A stretch of DNA of 64,000 nt from Gnetum montanum (lineage: Eukaryota; Streptophyta; Gnetopsida; Gnetales; Gnetaceae). Both the position numbers and the translations under genes were made by a program. This document shows positions 12,641 to 23,885 of this stretch, piece after piece; positions within the stretch are counted from its first letter, which is position 1, and each line of letters opens with the position of its first letter. Under the pieces are notes generated by a model. The model was given only the letters and a program-made list of their open reading frames with translations. It was not told the origin of the DNA and did not search any database. The stretch lies in the NCBI GenBank assembly GCA_015680685.1, contig MNCI01007629.1:238741-302740 (forward strand), given 5' to 3'.

Positions 12641-12811
12641 TGTGTAGGATTATGATTTTGTGCATGGGGTTGTAGGTTTGTGGTACTTAACTAGATAATA
12701 GTAAGAAGAAGTATGGACAAGAGTACTACTTGGAGATATAGGATGGCAAACATAATATCCATAAGGATTTTGTTGTTGGCATGGATATTGTTGCCTTAAC
12801 AGTGGCATCCA
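12641..12811 (-). pseudogene. Gag C-terminal region (left of insertion)
   Basis: A minus-strand frame reads QQYPCQQQNPYGYY, matching QQYPYQQPNPYGYY at the same place in the second Athila-like element (about 48130-48170). The matching sequence resumes after the insertion, at 13737. Confidence 0.7.
12807..12811. repeat. Target-site duplication ATCCA, left copy
   Basis: The five bases ATCCA occur here and again at 13732-13736, exactly bounding the insertion at 12812-13731. Confidence 0.7.
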
Positions 12812-13731
12812 TGGTGTAGGGTGGCACCTCAATAGCACCCAATAGGACCTATTTCCCAAATTTCAAGAAAATCTAGCTTAGAAAATAAGAACAACATAAT
12901 GAAAGGGAGAAAATCTTCCTTATATTAAGAAAACTTTTAAAATACATAGAAAATACATTAAAGATGAGAATCCAATATTAACTCACAACTCTTTAAAGGA
13001 TCTTAGAGGTCATACCTATCCCCTCTCAATGCTCAATTTCTCATCATGAATCCAAAGCTTAAGACAACAAACTTATAAGAGATACTCTCAATCTCTCTAG
13101 TTCTCTCCCTCACCTCTCATTCAATTTCCTTACATAAGCTCTCTTCTTGCACAAGCTCTTCCTTCCTTAAGAGTTCTCTCTCGTGATGTGTCTATGTACC
13201 AAAAATGGTGAATTACATAAATATTTATGGATAATTAGAAGACAAGAAATCTAGAAACCTTTCCTCAACTCAACTTAAGGTTCTTTAAATGCTTCTCAAG
13301 TCTTCTCACCTTTTCCCTAGCTATTTTCATCCTTTTTCAACTATTTCTTGAATTGAGATTAGTGTTTTTAGAAGCTTCCCTAACTATTCAAGTCATCTTT
13401 AACCTTCATAAGATGTCTTTGTGTCCATCCTACTCTCGGGAAATACATTTACTATTTTTGCAAGATGTCCCCTTTGGGGTCAAGATGTCTTCTTCTAGGT
13501 TAAGACATCTTGTCCAAGATGTTTTGCATGAGACATCTTGCCTGAGATGTCTCTTCTAAGAAGTCTCACATTTGGTTAAGATGTTTCCTCTAAATTTAAG
13601 ACATCTCTTGTCACCTCTAAGTCTTAGCCAAGATGTCTCCTGGCCTTCCAAGATGTCTTCTTCAAGCTCAAAACTTGTAAAACATATATGTAGGATAGAA
13701 TAAGGGGATTCAAAGAGGTGTCCCTAGACCA
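12812..13731. mobile_element. 920-bp insertion with terminal inverted repeats, probable solo LTR
   Basis: It begins TGGTGTAGGG and ends CCCTAGACCA, inverted termini matching at 9 of 10 positions; CACCTC / GAGGTG follow on the inside. A 5-bp duplication ATCCA flanks it. Gag homology is interrupted exactly here. The interior has no coding capacity but repeats AAGATGTCT / AGACATCT many times, the same word that crowds the copia LTRs at 4964 and 9114. A solo LTR of a related copia family fits best; a small TIR transposon with a 5-bp duplication is the alternative. Confidence 0.65.
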
Positions 13732-13736
13732 ATCCA
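13732..13736. repeat. Target-site duplication ATCCA, right copy
   Basis: Pairs with 12807-12811. Confidence 0.7.
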
Positions 13737-15340
13737 CCATGACTATGGTTATTGTTATTGTTGCTAATATTACTCTTGTGGTTTATGATAAATTACACTA
13801 GGATAATATGGTTATTGATAGGATTTTTTATAATTATCTTGTGGATAAGGTAATCTTATGAGCATTTACATTTTTTAAAAAAATTAGATTGAGTACATAT
13901 GCCTCATACTCTTATAATGGGTTGTAATAGGATAACATTCCTTGGGATGTTTGTATTGATGCATACTACACTCATTTTTATCTTCTAAACTTGAGTTTGT
14001 AACCTTTTCCACTATGTTAACTTTTTTCTTCTACTTGTAATTTTCTTATTCATTATTCCTTTTCTTTTTCTTTTTCTTGTTACTAATGAATGTTTATTTA
14101 GTTTTCTTCTCCACTATCTTAATTGATCTTGCAAAGTTTTTAGTCATAAAATCTTACATTTTCTCTACCTTTACTGCAATAGCATTTACTAATTTCTAGA
14201 TGTGTAAATTTTTTTTCTAAATTACCTATTCCATGGTTTCCTCTTCTTAGGTCTTACAAATTCTCACATCTTTTTCTGGAGAGTAGGATCTCTATTGTAC
14301 TATTTAGCTAACTTTCTTTTACATATCTCTGCCTCTTCTTTTACTACTTGGTCCAATAAACATTAGATTTAATTAGCTATCATCTAGAACAATCTTTCTT
14401 GAGCATACATGCTAAGGATATATTTTGTTTTATTTTTCAACCCATTAATAATATGTCATAGTTGTTCCCTTTTAGTAAATCCATGATTTGGGCATCTATG
14501 TAATAATGAATATATCTATACATTGCTACATTAAGGGATTTATGCATCCATTATTTTCATCCTTGGGTTTGTTTTTTAAATTTTATACTCTTAAATAGTT
14601 TTGATACTTATCATTAAAGAGTTCTAGCATAGTACTTCATATTTTAATAGATTCTAATTCTAAGGATCTATACCAGCTTTCTACTTTGTTTATGAGTGTT
14701 ATGGAAAACAACTTTAATTTCTGGTAATAATCTCTTTTGGATTTGTTAATGGCCTTAGACCTTGAATTCCTTCTAATTCTAGAGTCTACCTCATCTCTTA
14801 TAGGAGCTTCTGTAAGGGTTGAATGTAATTTTAACTTCACTAAATATTCATTTCATATTACAAGTGATTGAGAGCTAGATCTATGAAAATGATGAGACTG
14901 TTTAGTCTTATATGATATATATTCCTTCTCTATAAGAATAATTATATGTGATGCATTTTTTCCTTATTTTTTTTATATCTTGTCACTATGATAGCATCTC
15001 TTCTTGCTTGAGTCTCTATTAGCTAATATGACTTGTCATGTTTTTAGTAACTTGATACTCTTCTTGTGCATGGCTAAGACTTCATCTGAGTAGAGTTACT
15101 TGAAGCATTAATGGTGTTGAATGATTGGATGATAAGACAATGTTATCTTGTAAGAATTTTCATCTAAACTATTCTTTCTAGTGGAAAATGAATGTAAAAT
15201 TAGAATAATAAGGAGCAGCATAAGCATATGATATTCTAGTTTTCATGAGTTCACTCTAATTTTCTTCATTATAATTTCAGCCATTATTTTTATTAAGGTT
15301 AATAGGTGGAGATTTCACTTTATATGTAGAAGCCATTTTA
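13737..15340 (-). pseudogene. Athila-like gag, decayed
   Basis: A minus-strand stretch at 14840-14637 reads KLKLFSITLINKVESWYRSL, matching KLKLFPRTLTKEAESWYRSL of the second Athila-like gag (48955-49140); this is the core retrotransposon Gag domain that builds the particle. The region 13737-13860 continues the homology interrupted by the 920-bp insertion. Other frames are full of stops. The N-terminal part toward 15340 is unreadable. Confidence 0.65.
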
Positions 15341-15478
15341 GAGTCCATTAACACTCAATTGCGTGTTTTTAGAAACTATTCTAAGTATAAAAGATAAGTT
15401 TGACAATACTTGATACAACAAGCTATGTTAAAATTAACTAACTAGCAATCATTAACACATCCATGGAAATGATGGAAA
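15341..15478 (-). other. Decayed leader and primer-binding site region
   Basis: It lies between the gag remnant and the LTR. The bases just left of the LTR (ending AAATGATGAG) align in position with the primer site of the element at 50295-50313 but no longer match a tRNA end. Confidence 0.35.
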
Positions 15479-16330
15479 TGATGAGTGGTGAAGAATTCCA
15501 ACACTTAATCATATAAGTCACAAGTATTCAAGCACAACTAGATTGTAATCCATGAATAGACAATGTAAGTGTACTAGTGAGTTGATAATAAGTTCATAAT
15601 CATTGCCTTTTTACTTGGAATTAGTGAAGTACAAAATGTATGATTTAACTCTTAGTGATGCATATAATTAGTTGATGTTGTTTTAGCTCTAAGTATGCTA
15701 ATAGTAAACATAGTGAAAATGAATATGAATTATATCAACTAAAAATAATGGAATTATAAAACTATTCTAGCCTATTGGCAATAAGTATCTGGTCTTGGCT
15801 ATCCATACATGTGCTAGGTTGATGTAATTATTATTGGAATTACAAAGTAACTTCAACACTAACCAAATCAAATAAAGTCACTACTGGATTATTAAACAAC
15901 TAGACTTTACACTTAAAACCTATCATACTTATTTCACTTATATTAACAAACATAATAATAGTAAATGACTTAGGAAATTTAAATGATAAAGTAAAAGTAA
16001 ATGACATTAAAATGTAATTATATTTTCTATACAATCTTGCAATGATTAAGAAAAATGTTGATATTTATTTCCATTTATGAATTGTGTTTAGAAAAAATCC
16101 ACTTGAATAAAGATACCATACAAATTTAATTCACCACACTGTAGGCATTCATAACTAACTCTAAGTTCACAAAAAAAAAACTATAAGAATTTCACTAAGG
16201 GTTAGTAAAAACATATCCTTTCATACAATGGTGGGCTCATATTTATACGCATGACCATAGCCCATTACATCATATCTACAACATCATATATTAAGCTACG
16301 ATATCACATTTATCATAGTCAACAATATTA
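15479..16330 (-). repeat. 5' LTR of the decayed Athila-like element
   Basis: It starts TGATGAGTGG with the following words in the same order as the LTR at 50315 (CAACACTTAATCATA against CTACACTCAACCATA). Further in, a TTGAATAAAGAT word (about 16103) and a minus-strand TATA region (about 16230) occur in the expected order. The right boundary is uncertain because no clean CTCATCA end was found. Confidence 0.55.
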
Positions 16331-16429
16331 AGGATTTTATCAAATGCTAAATCTACCAACACTCTGAGTCATTTACGGTATCTTAGTAGTTATTCACATT
16401 TAATGCTAAGGTAAATATAAAAATGAACT
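16142..16429 (+). repeat. 287-bp direct duplication, copy 1
   Basis: It is almost identical to 19578-19864, with only about five differences seen by eye. It covers the end of the decayed LTR and its flank up to AAATGAACT. After it, the two copies diverge completely. Confidence 0.9.
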
Positions 16430-18245
16430 TGTTGGCGACCGTTTGGGACGCGACCGCCAACGAGTGTCCTCGAACAGGATTTAGGTGCCTGTTGGTTTCT
16501 GGCAACACCAAGGCCCAGATACCTCCAAATAAACTCAGTAGTTAATGTGAGTATGTGTGTGTGCTGGTGCGACGTGTGGTTGTGTAAAATGTGACAATTT
16601 TGTTGTGTGTGAACTACAAATGACTTACTTTAAAGAGATTCAGCCAACTTTGCCAAGTACTGTGAGTTCTTGAAAATTTCCTATTTTGTTCAACTGCCTA
16701 GTCTACGCGGTCCTTATAATACCTACTTGTAACAAATAAAATTTTGCAAAAACATTTGAGCACAACTCCGCAATCTACTCCTAATTTTCCCCAGAGAAAG
16801 AGATAGTTCCACAAGAAAACTAGAAATAGAGCAAGATTCGATGGAAATAAGCAGAAAAGAAAAGAAAGCAGATTTGTGTAGACCTCAAATATTTAAACAA
16901 GGTAAAATGACACGAGTAAACACTTCGCAATAAAGCTATCCCAAATTCAATATCTACGAATTGTTCAAACTTCCAAGGCTCAAACAAGCAATATCTTCAA
17001 GACAATCCTATTATGCTACCAAAAATTGCTGCGTAAACTACCACGTACGAGACTCCATTTTGACTAGATAATAGATGTCAACGATTGCATTCAAACAGAA
17101 CCTTTAAAAGACTTGACAATTTCTGATTGAAATACCACGAGAATTCACTTTAAAGATAAAAAGAAGCTATTCTGGTCCCATCAAAATACCAAAGATTCTC
17201 TGAACCCTCTCGACTACTGAATTGTTCAATGGCGTGACTACAAACAGAGGCTCTCTTACAAAAAACCCAATAGCAGTTCCCACACGTTGCACAATAACGA
17301 AATTTACTACTAAAATGCTCTTAAGGCTTTTAAACACAAGCGCTTCTATGGCAAAATTTTAATAGAAATTTCTATCGGGCAACAAGAACAATAAGAGCAA
17401 TCTAAAAATCCCAAAATTACTTGCCAAGGATGATACTATCTAAACCACTAGCTAAACAATTTAAACAAAACAAAAAATGAAATGCATAACTCACAGGACC
17501 ATGACAAAGAGGCTGAAATCTTTATTCTAGCAAGCCATCTTGCAAACAATCTTCTTTACAAATCTTCCAAGTATGATGTGTGAGACCCAATGTGATGTGA
17601 AAAGTCCTTCATCCCCTCCTTCTCCTCCCCTAAAGCCTTTTTATAGGGTTCAAAGGTAGGTAGGGAAGTTACATATTTAAAAATATCTCACCTAACTTCT
17701 CTCCCAAGTAACTTGGCCAACCAATTAGGAGATTACTTGCCCAACAAGTTAGGAGGTTACTTGCCCAACAAGTTAGGTAAGTTACAACAATTTTGGGTGG
17801 TTGCAACCACAAAAGAGATAAAAATGCTATGGTTGACAAGTGTCCCATGTAGTTGCCAAGTGTCTTCATATAGTTGCCAAGTTTCTTCATGGAGATAAAC
17901 AAGTTTTAGGTGACAAGTGTCCCATGCAAGTGATAAGTGGCCATTGTGGAGATAAAAAATTAAAATTAGTTACAAATATCATAGTTGTAACTATCATAGG
18001 AAGTTATAACTTCCATATGAATAAAAGGGATAATAACCAAATGTCTCCTTTTATAAGATGTTACACAAATATCCCATAATTGTCTTTTCCTTTTTAAATC
18101 ATAAAATATTTTCTTTAAATCATAGTAATAGAGATAGTAACCAACCATGTAATTGTTGCATACATGGATGGGTTAATATAAAAATATATATGTAAGTGTG
18201 AATAACCGAATGCATAAATGGAGTGGCACTCTCACATTTTCAACA
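16430..18245 (-). mobile_element. Candidate solo LTR (TGTTG...CAACA)
   Basis: The segment starts TGTTGGCGACCG and ends TTTTCAACA, giving a 5-bp inverted terminus. A minus-strand TATA box CCCTATAAAAAGG at about 17636-17650 suggests an LTR promoter read leftwards. It contains no coding sequence. No flanking 5-bp duplication was found, and no second copy exists in the window, so this is a candidate only. Confidence 0.4.
17722..17790 (+). repeat. Short tandem repeat, about 24-bp unit
   Basis: A unit containing CAAGTTAGGAGGTTACTTGCC is repeated about two and a half times with small changes. In one frame it would read a repeated Pro-Asn-Lys-Leu-Gly, but this is only the shadow of the DNA repeat. 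Confidence 0.7.
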
Positions 18246-18489
18246 CCAAGTGAGTGTCACGTTATGTAGATAGTATATAATTTAGTTATAGTTTAATCAT
18301 GTAGATAGTATTGATATAGAAAAATCATGCGAAGGCTAATGTAGAAGAGGCAAGCCCATCGATGGGTTATGCGGAGGCTATGCAGTGGTCTGGTTTTGGA
18401 GGATAGAAACACACAAATCAGAAATCTCTGCAACAATGGAAGGCTGCAGGATGCCATTATATTGTAGAGCGCACAACACATCGAAAATT
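18246..18489. other. Flank upstream of PPR fragment
   Basis: No feature recognised. Confidence 0.3.
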
Positions 18490-18745
18490 CCACTTATTTA
18501 CGCCTGCTGAAATGCTGCACAAGAAACAGAGCCCTGGTCTATCCAGCAATTCTCCCAGACAAATCTCTGTGAAACAAGCTCATCCATATGTATGCCAAAT
18601 ACAGAAGCCTAGGCGACGCACTCCAAGGTTTTTTTTATGAAATTCCTGAACTCGGTGTTGAATCCTGCACTGCCCTAATTTCCTGTTACGTTTCCAATAA
18701 CTACGTGAGTGAGGGTTTTTTTGTTCTTATTTTTACGCAGATTAG
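18490..18745 (+). pseudogene. PPR-protein gene fragment
   Basis: A plus-strand frame reads YLRLLKCCTRNRAL, then a TGA stop, then NKLIHMYAKYRSLGDAL and ALISCYVSNNYVSEGFF. These match the repeat signature of plant pentatricopeptide-repeat proteins (N-x-LI-x-MYAKC-x-SLGDA; TALISGYV-x-NG-x-x-EEA), which bind organellar RNA. About two repeats remain. The frame stays open after the stop to about 18735 but the PPR pattern ends, and GC-richer unrelated sequence follows. With one stop, no start codon and no further repeats, this is a fragment captured or left behind among transposons. Confidence 0.75.
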
Positions 18746-19257
18746 GGACTGGTCCACAGCAGAGAAGCGACGACGGCCGAACAGGTGTGACGTCGGCGCA
18801 AGAGGAGGATCACCGTTGGTTAAGAATGATCCATGCTATGGGTTTATCTGAAAAAAAAAAATCGACACCCAACAGATTTCTTGTCAAAACCCTCACAGCA
18901 CCGTAGGCTGGATTTCCAGGCCGATTCTTCGATTTCTTGCGCGATTCTGCATCATTTTCGGCTGTTACGGTTTGAGTGGGCGGAGACAAAATGGAGGAGA
19001 CAGTAGAGACGATGGAGGGAGTCATGAGAGTGGCCGAGGTAAGACGGGAGCTACGCACGGACAAACAGAGAAAGAATGAAATCATGGATCCGTGGCGCGA
19101 TCCATAGAAGCCCCCATGGGAGGGATGCTTGTACAGCTTCAGTGGGAGTAGCTTCCATTTTTGAACAGCGCTGGCCAGTAGCGTCAGCCATGAGCCCTGC
19201 CTTGCCTCCCTTAACAGCTCCGGCATGGCGTGTCTACTCCATATATGTCCTAAGAGC
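18746..19257. other. GC-richer non-repeat segment, possible first exon
   Basis: Base composition here is richer in G and C than the surroundings. A plus-strand ATG at about 18991 opens a short acidic frame (MEETVETMEGVMRVAE) that runs into a good splice donor GAG|GTAAGA at about 19036, which could be the first exon of a host gene. On the other strand 19226-18810 is an open frame of 138 codons rich in Ser and Leu that I do not recognise. Neither is supported by homology that I can see. Confidence 0.3.
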
Positions 19258-19575
19258 CTATGAACGTGAAGCTAACAAAGAAATAACATGAAGTTGAGAA
19301 CCTTTTTCACAGTATATTACATGACATATGAGCCCATGATTCCTTAGATCCCTCTGTAGCTTCTCAATTGTTGGAACCACAAATGGGTTATTGACATAAA
19401 ATGCCAAGCAATGTTCATTGCAATGGTCTTTATCTTCAACTAAAATAGACTCTTGGTATCCTTTAGAAATTGAATTTACCCATTTAAGTATGGTTTTACG
19501 AAGATCTCCAGCAACCCACCGATATTCAGTATGAGATGTATAATCTTGGTCAATGGCGTAAGAGTAATCTCCACT
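19258..19575 (-). CDS. Truncated C-terminal part of an unrecognised gene
   Basis: A minus-strand frame is open from the contig join at 19576 to a stop at 19258, about 105 codons. It is compositionally protein-like, with charged and aromatic residues evenly spread (WVAGDLRKTILKWV, CLAFYVNNPFVVPTIEKL) and an end rich in Cys and His. I cannot name the family. It may be the last exon of a host gene whose upstream part was lost at the join, since the single n at 19576 cuts it. It lies within the segment bracketed by the 287-bp duplication. Confidence 0.4.
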   Translation of the reverse strand, partial: SGDYSYAIDQDYTSHTEYRWVAGDLRKTILKWVNSISKGYQESILVEDKDHCNEHCLAFYVNNPFVVPTIEKLQRDLRNHGLICHVIYCEKGSQLHVISLLASRS

Positions 19576-19576
19576 N
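19576..19576. other. Single ambiguous base at probable contig join
   Basis: One n separates a truncated reading frame from the second copy of a near-identical 287-bp duplication. This combination suggests an assembly join rather than a sequencing error. Confidence 0.6.
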
Positions 19577-19577
19577 A

Positions 19578-19864
19578 TAGGCATTCATAACTAACTCTAA
19601 GTTCATAAAAACAAACTATAAGAATTTCACTAAGGGTTAGTAAAAACATATCCTTTCATACAATGGTGGGCTCATATTTATACGCATGACCATATCCCAT
19701 TACATCATATCTACAACATCATATATTAAGCTACGATATCACATCTATCATAGTCAACAATATTAAGGATTTTATCAAATGCTAAATCTACCAACACTGT
19801 GAGTCATTTACGGTATCTTAGTAGTTATTCACATTTAATGCTAAGGTAAATATAAAAATGAACT
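19578..19864 (+). repeat. 287-bp direct duplication, copy 2
   Basis: Near-identical to 16142-16429. Here the sequence continues after AAATGAACT with ATAGAATTTTATTC instead of the TGTTGG element start, as an unoccupied insertion site would. Confidence 0.9.
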
Positions 19865-20379
19865 ATAGAATTTTATTCACACATTTGTTTAAATTATAAA
19901 AATTGTAGAGCTTTCCTCATCACAAAAGAACTTTTTTTTTACAAGCTTATTGTAATTCATATTTCTTCTACATCCAATTTCTAACTAGTTAGTACCTTGA
20001 TTGTGTTCCATGATCAGAATTCTTTGGTTTTCCATGAAATAACTATTACAAATTTTTTAACGATTTTCAGTGTTATTTTAGATAAAAATATATTGTTTTT
20101 TATTCTTGAATTTAGTTTATATTTGAAGTAGATTGATCCGCAAGAGCTAAAATAAGCTACACATATTAATTCGTGATCATTTCAATCATTTTCAAGAAAG
20201 TCCTAATTTTTTATAGGTTTCATAACAACTATTTGATATTATAGCTTTTAGTGATAGAGGGTGTGAATAGACACAAGGATCATCCAAAAGAAAGCATGAT
20301 GCAAGAACATCTACTCTAGAAAATTTTGAACAAGAATTCTCTAAAACATTATCACCATAACTATCACTAGAACCATTTT
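19865..20379. other. AT-rich unassigned sequence
   Basis: No gene or repeat recognised. Confidence 0.4.
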
Positions 20380-21835
20380 CAAAATTTTGTGGTGCAAGTA
20401 CTCATAATGAAGAATCCTCCTCCTTAGCCAAAGATTCGACTAAGAATCCTCCTCCTTGGCCTAAAACTAGCAACCCATGATCGACTAAGGCCTAAACCTA
20501 GCAAGACCATGGCCTGTTAAAACCTAAAATTGACAACACATGGCCTACCAAGGCCTAAAACTGGTGAGACCATGGCTTGCTTGGACTTAAAACTAGAAAA
20601 TAAAGGGTCTTGAAAAACCTTGAAAGTTCCAAAAAATTTCACAACATGCCGAAAACCTGTTCAAAATTGCTCATATGCTAGGATTGAAAATCCCACATGT
20701 TGGGATTTAAAACCCCATACGCTAGAAATTTAGCCAAAAGTGCCCACACACTGGAGATGCAAGTCCCACATGTTGTGATAGAATGTGTAGTAGTGTGTGA
20801 AGCCTCAACAACTATCTAACTTGATCTACATACATCATACTTTACCCAGGATGACCAAACAACCTCTAGAACTCTTCCCATAACCTAAATGCCTCCTTAG
20901 AAGCCTAGTTAAGTGAAAAATAGAGCCAAAATCACCTTAAACCAAGATAGTTAGGTTCCACATGCTCACACACTAAATGGCATGGCTATGCCTTACACAC
21001 TAGGGTACTTATCCCACACACTGTATAGTGTGTGGGATCAATATATGCACTTCAAATTAGTTAAATCTAAGTCAATTTTACCCATTAGCTTCTTAATGAG
21101 TCTCAAGAGACTTAAACTAGAAAGTAGAGTAAGAAGGTAACATTAGAAAGCTGTTGTAGATTAATTCTTAGTTCCACACATTAGGAGAACATATCCCACA
21201 TGCTATGCAACATGTGGAACAACATGTGGGAGTTTCCAAAACCTCAACATCCTTCAAAACATATCTAAAATGATCAAAAAAGCTAAAATCTTCCCATGCA
21301 CCTCTAGCGCTACCTTGGAAGCTTAGAAAGAATAAAAATCTAGTTGAAAACCTCTCAAAATTTTTAATTTTCATCCTAGATGCTTAGAACCTTGTACCAC
21401 ACAACATGTGGGATAGTGTGTGGGATTTTCTTACAAGATCTACCATGCCCAAAATTGTCCATAAGTTGTCTAGTAGGTCCCACAACCCCTGGGATGATGA
21501 ATCACCAAAAACTTAATCCTTGCAAGCTAGGAAAACTAGGTTTTGATCCCATATGATGGGATACCCTATCCCACCTACTGTATAGCATGTGAAATCAACA
21601 TGTGAAGCTCTATTAGGTCAAAACCTAGCTCAAACTTGCCTATGCATAATCCAAATCAGTCAAACAAGCCTTACACCAACCCTACACAACTCAAATGTGG
21701 TCAAACTAGGTCGAACAAGCTCTAAACTTTGTAAGAATTCTTCACATGTTGGGGATTTAGGTCCCACATGCTATGATGGTAATCCAGAATGCCCACACAC
21801 TGTGAGAATAATCCCCACACTGTGAGGATTTAATG
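20380..21835. repeat. Region crowded with CACATG / CACACACTG hairpin words
   Basis: Short imperfect palindromes occur over and over: at 21011-21035 TCCCACACACT is followed by GTAT and its exact complement, and CCCACATG / CATGTGGGA variants occur around 20690-20790, 21180-21230, 21400-21420, 21570-21600 and 21760-21830. The same words recur at 51360-51720. No coding sequence is visible. It is inferred to be internal noncoding sequence of the old Tat-like element whose 3' end lies at 23700-23885. Confidence 0.55.
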
Positions 21836-23567
21836 TTTTAGATTTTTTAATTATTAGACCAACAAAAAGCCAGTTTTCAAGTAATTTACAATCATTTTAC
21901 ATAAGTTTTAACCTATTTTTATTATATTTTTACTTATTTTAACAACTTATAGTCTATTTTTTCTAAATTTTTTCTTATTTTGGCCATTTATTGCTTGTTT
22001 TCACTAGATTTTACCTTATTTTGATCATAAAATCAACTAAAAAATAAATATTACTACTTTTGATCATATTTGACCACATTTAATATTGTTTGTCTTAATT
22101 TTTATCATCATTTGGCATCCTCTAACATCATTTGATTTTATTTTGCAACATTTTGGCTCTCATCCTACCTTGTTCCACCCTACTTTTCCATTGTTGACTA
22201 TGTTTTAGCATTATTTTGTCTTATTTTGCTTTATGATTACAATGTCTTGCATTACTTTAACATTGTTTAGTAGTTATACCATACAAATGCCACTTGATGT
22301 GCTTATGTTCACATGCAAGGTTAAGCTATGGAGATGAGGAAGGAATGTAACTAGCCTTTGAGCCCAAGTATACCCTTATGATAATGTTATTTAACCAAGT
22401 TGTCCTTGAATGTCTAAACTGAGAGCCTATAAGCCTTTGACCATATAATTTTAATTTCTTAGAATAGCCAAACTATCCTTGACCATGAGACCCAAAACAT
22501 CACATAAGATCCCTTAGCCGAATTCTGCATTTCAAATCATAATGGTGAGAAGAAAACCCTAAAATCAAGTTCCTCACTAGAGCCTTGGTATGTTCAAGAC
22601 ATCATTGAAGCCCTACAAGGCAATATTAAAGCCTTCATATGGCCTTAATTACATCTAATATTAATGTATTTACTTTTATTATTGTTGGCCTTTGTTTGTA
22701 GATTTAAATGAGAATATGATATTGATGGATTCCATAGTCTTTGCTAAGAAAGCTCGCATGATTCCATATATCTCTTTGGCATCTGAAAGAATTGTAGATT
22801 TTGTGAAAATTTATAAAGCACGAAATAGAGTGCTTATGTCCCACTAGTTGTAACATATAATGGCCAATATCTACTTATAACCATATGTAGCCTTTTCTAA
22901 ACACATGTATTCTTTGACTTGTTTAGTTGTTCTCTTGGACTTGTGCTTGTAGGATGAGCCTAAAGTCATCACAAGGATGTGATTCATTGCAAAGATGAGC
23001 CACCATGTGATCTCAATACATACAATTTGTTTAGCTTATTCAATCTTGTCAATAATGCTTACCTCACATCATCTCTGTTACCCCTCCTAAGCCATAATCC
23101 TGTAGGCAAATTACAACCTTCCTTACCTTATTAACATTGAAAACTAATGTTTGACATTGATGCACAATGGCCATGTGACATCTCCTTTAATGTGCTCTAC
23201 CAACCAAGTTCACTAAATGTAACATATCTCATTCAATGAGAAAACAAAAATTCATCCTTGGTAATGAAACCTAATGAATGTTTCACTCCCAAAAAAGGAA
23301 GAAAAGGCCAAGAAAGCAATAAATCCAATGCATCCTCAAGTTAAGCAAGTCAACTACTCTCTCTCTCAAAAAAAAAGAGAGATAGAGAACTAAGTGGCCA
23401 AAGAAACCTACTACCAAGCACTAGTTCCTCCAAACATCATCAAGTAATTTGCAGTTGAAGCAAGAAGCACAAGGACTTCTTCAAATCAGTAAGCATGTTA
23501 TTGTTGTACCATAATGATGATGTCAATATTTGGAATTTTTTGTTAGCCCATGTGACCATGTGACCAT
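21836..23567. other. Unassigned AT-rich sequence
   Basis: No open frame of note. A short CT-rich then GA-rich microsatellite lies at about 23348-23390. By position it may be a decayed interior of the old Tat-like element, but no pol motif could be read. Confidence 0.35.
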
Positions 23568-23787
23568 TCAAATAGCCAAAGTAACCATCCTCTCATGGCC
23601 AAATGTAGCCATTATCTTGTCATGAACTCTCAATATCCTATCATGACCTTTTTTCATCTTTGTAACTACTTCTTGGCATGATTCAACAACTAAATAATCA
23701 AGTATGAAGAGGGAGCATTGGTGATGAACATGTTGTGGTGTTTCACACTCTTTATTGATGTCCCTTGGGTCAATTCTCAAAACATCA
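23568..23787 (+). mobile_element. 3' untranslated remnant of an old Tat-like element
   Basis: Read on the minus strand, about 23807-23700 closely parallels plus-strand 25246-25360 of the young Tat/Ogre-like element: CATTGGC-CCTCTTTGTTGA, GAATTGACCCAAG-G and AACACCACAA in the same order. In the young element this is the segment next to the polypurine tract. The remnant therefore belongs to a plus-strand relative. Confidence 0.65.
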
Positions 23788-23802
23788 ACAAAGAGGAGCC
23801 AA
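23788..23802 (+). other. Polypurine tract of the old Tat-like element
   Basis: ACAAAGAGGAGCCAA precedes TGACACACC, parallel to ACAAAGAGGGGCCAA before TGAAACACC in the young element (minus strand, 25266-25243). Confidence 0.6.
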
Positions 23803-23885
23803 TGACACACCTTATTAAAAAATTCATATTGGAATGTAAAACCTCGTAGCCAAAATTCTTGTTGTAATTTGGTGAAAATATAAAG
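23803..23885 (+). repeat. Old Tat-like 3' LTR, first part
   Basis: Starts TGACACACC directly after the polypurine tract. The Athila-like element interrupts it at 23886, and the LTR is inferred to resume at 51286. Confidence 0.5.
23881..23885. repeat. Target-site duplication TAAAG, left
   Basis: Exactly repeated at 51281-51285, bounding the Athila-like element. Confidence 0.9.

Noticed and set aside
17713-17902. Short ORFs on both strands over a tandem repeat
   Set aside because: Both are created by the 24-bp DNA repeat inside the candidate LTR.
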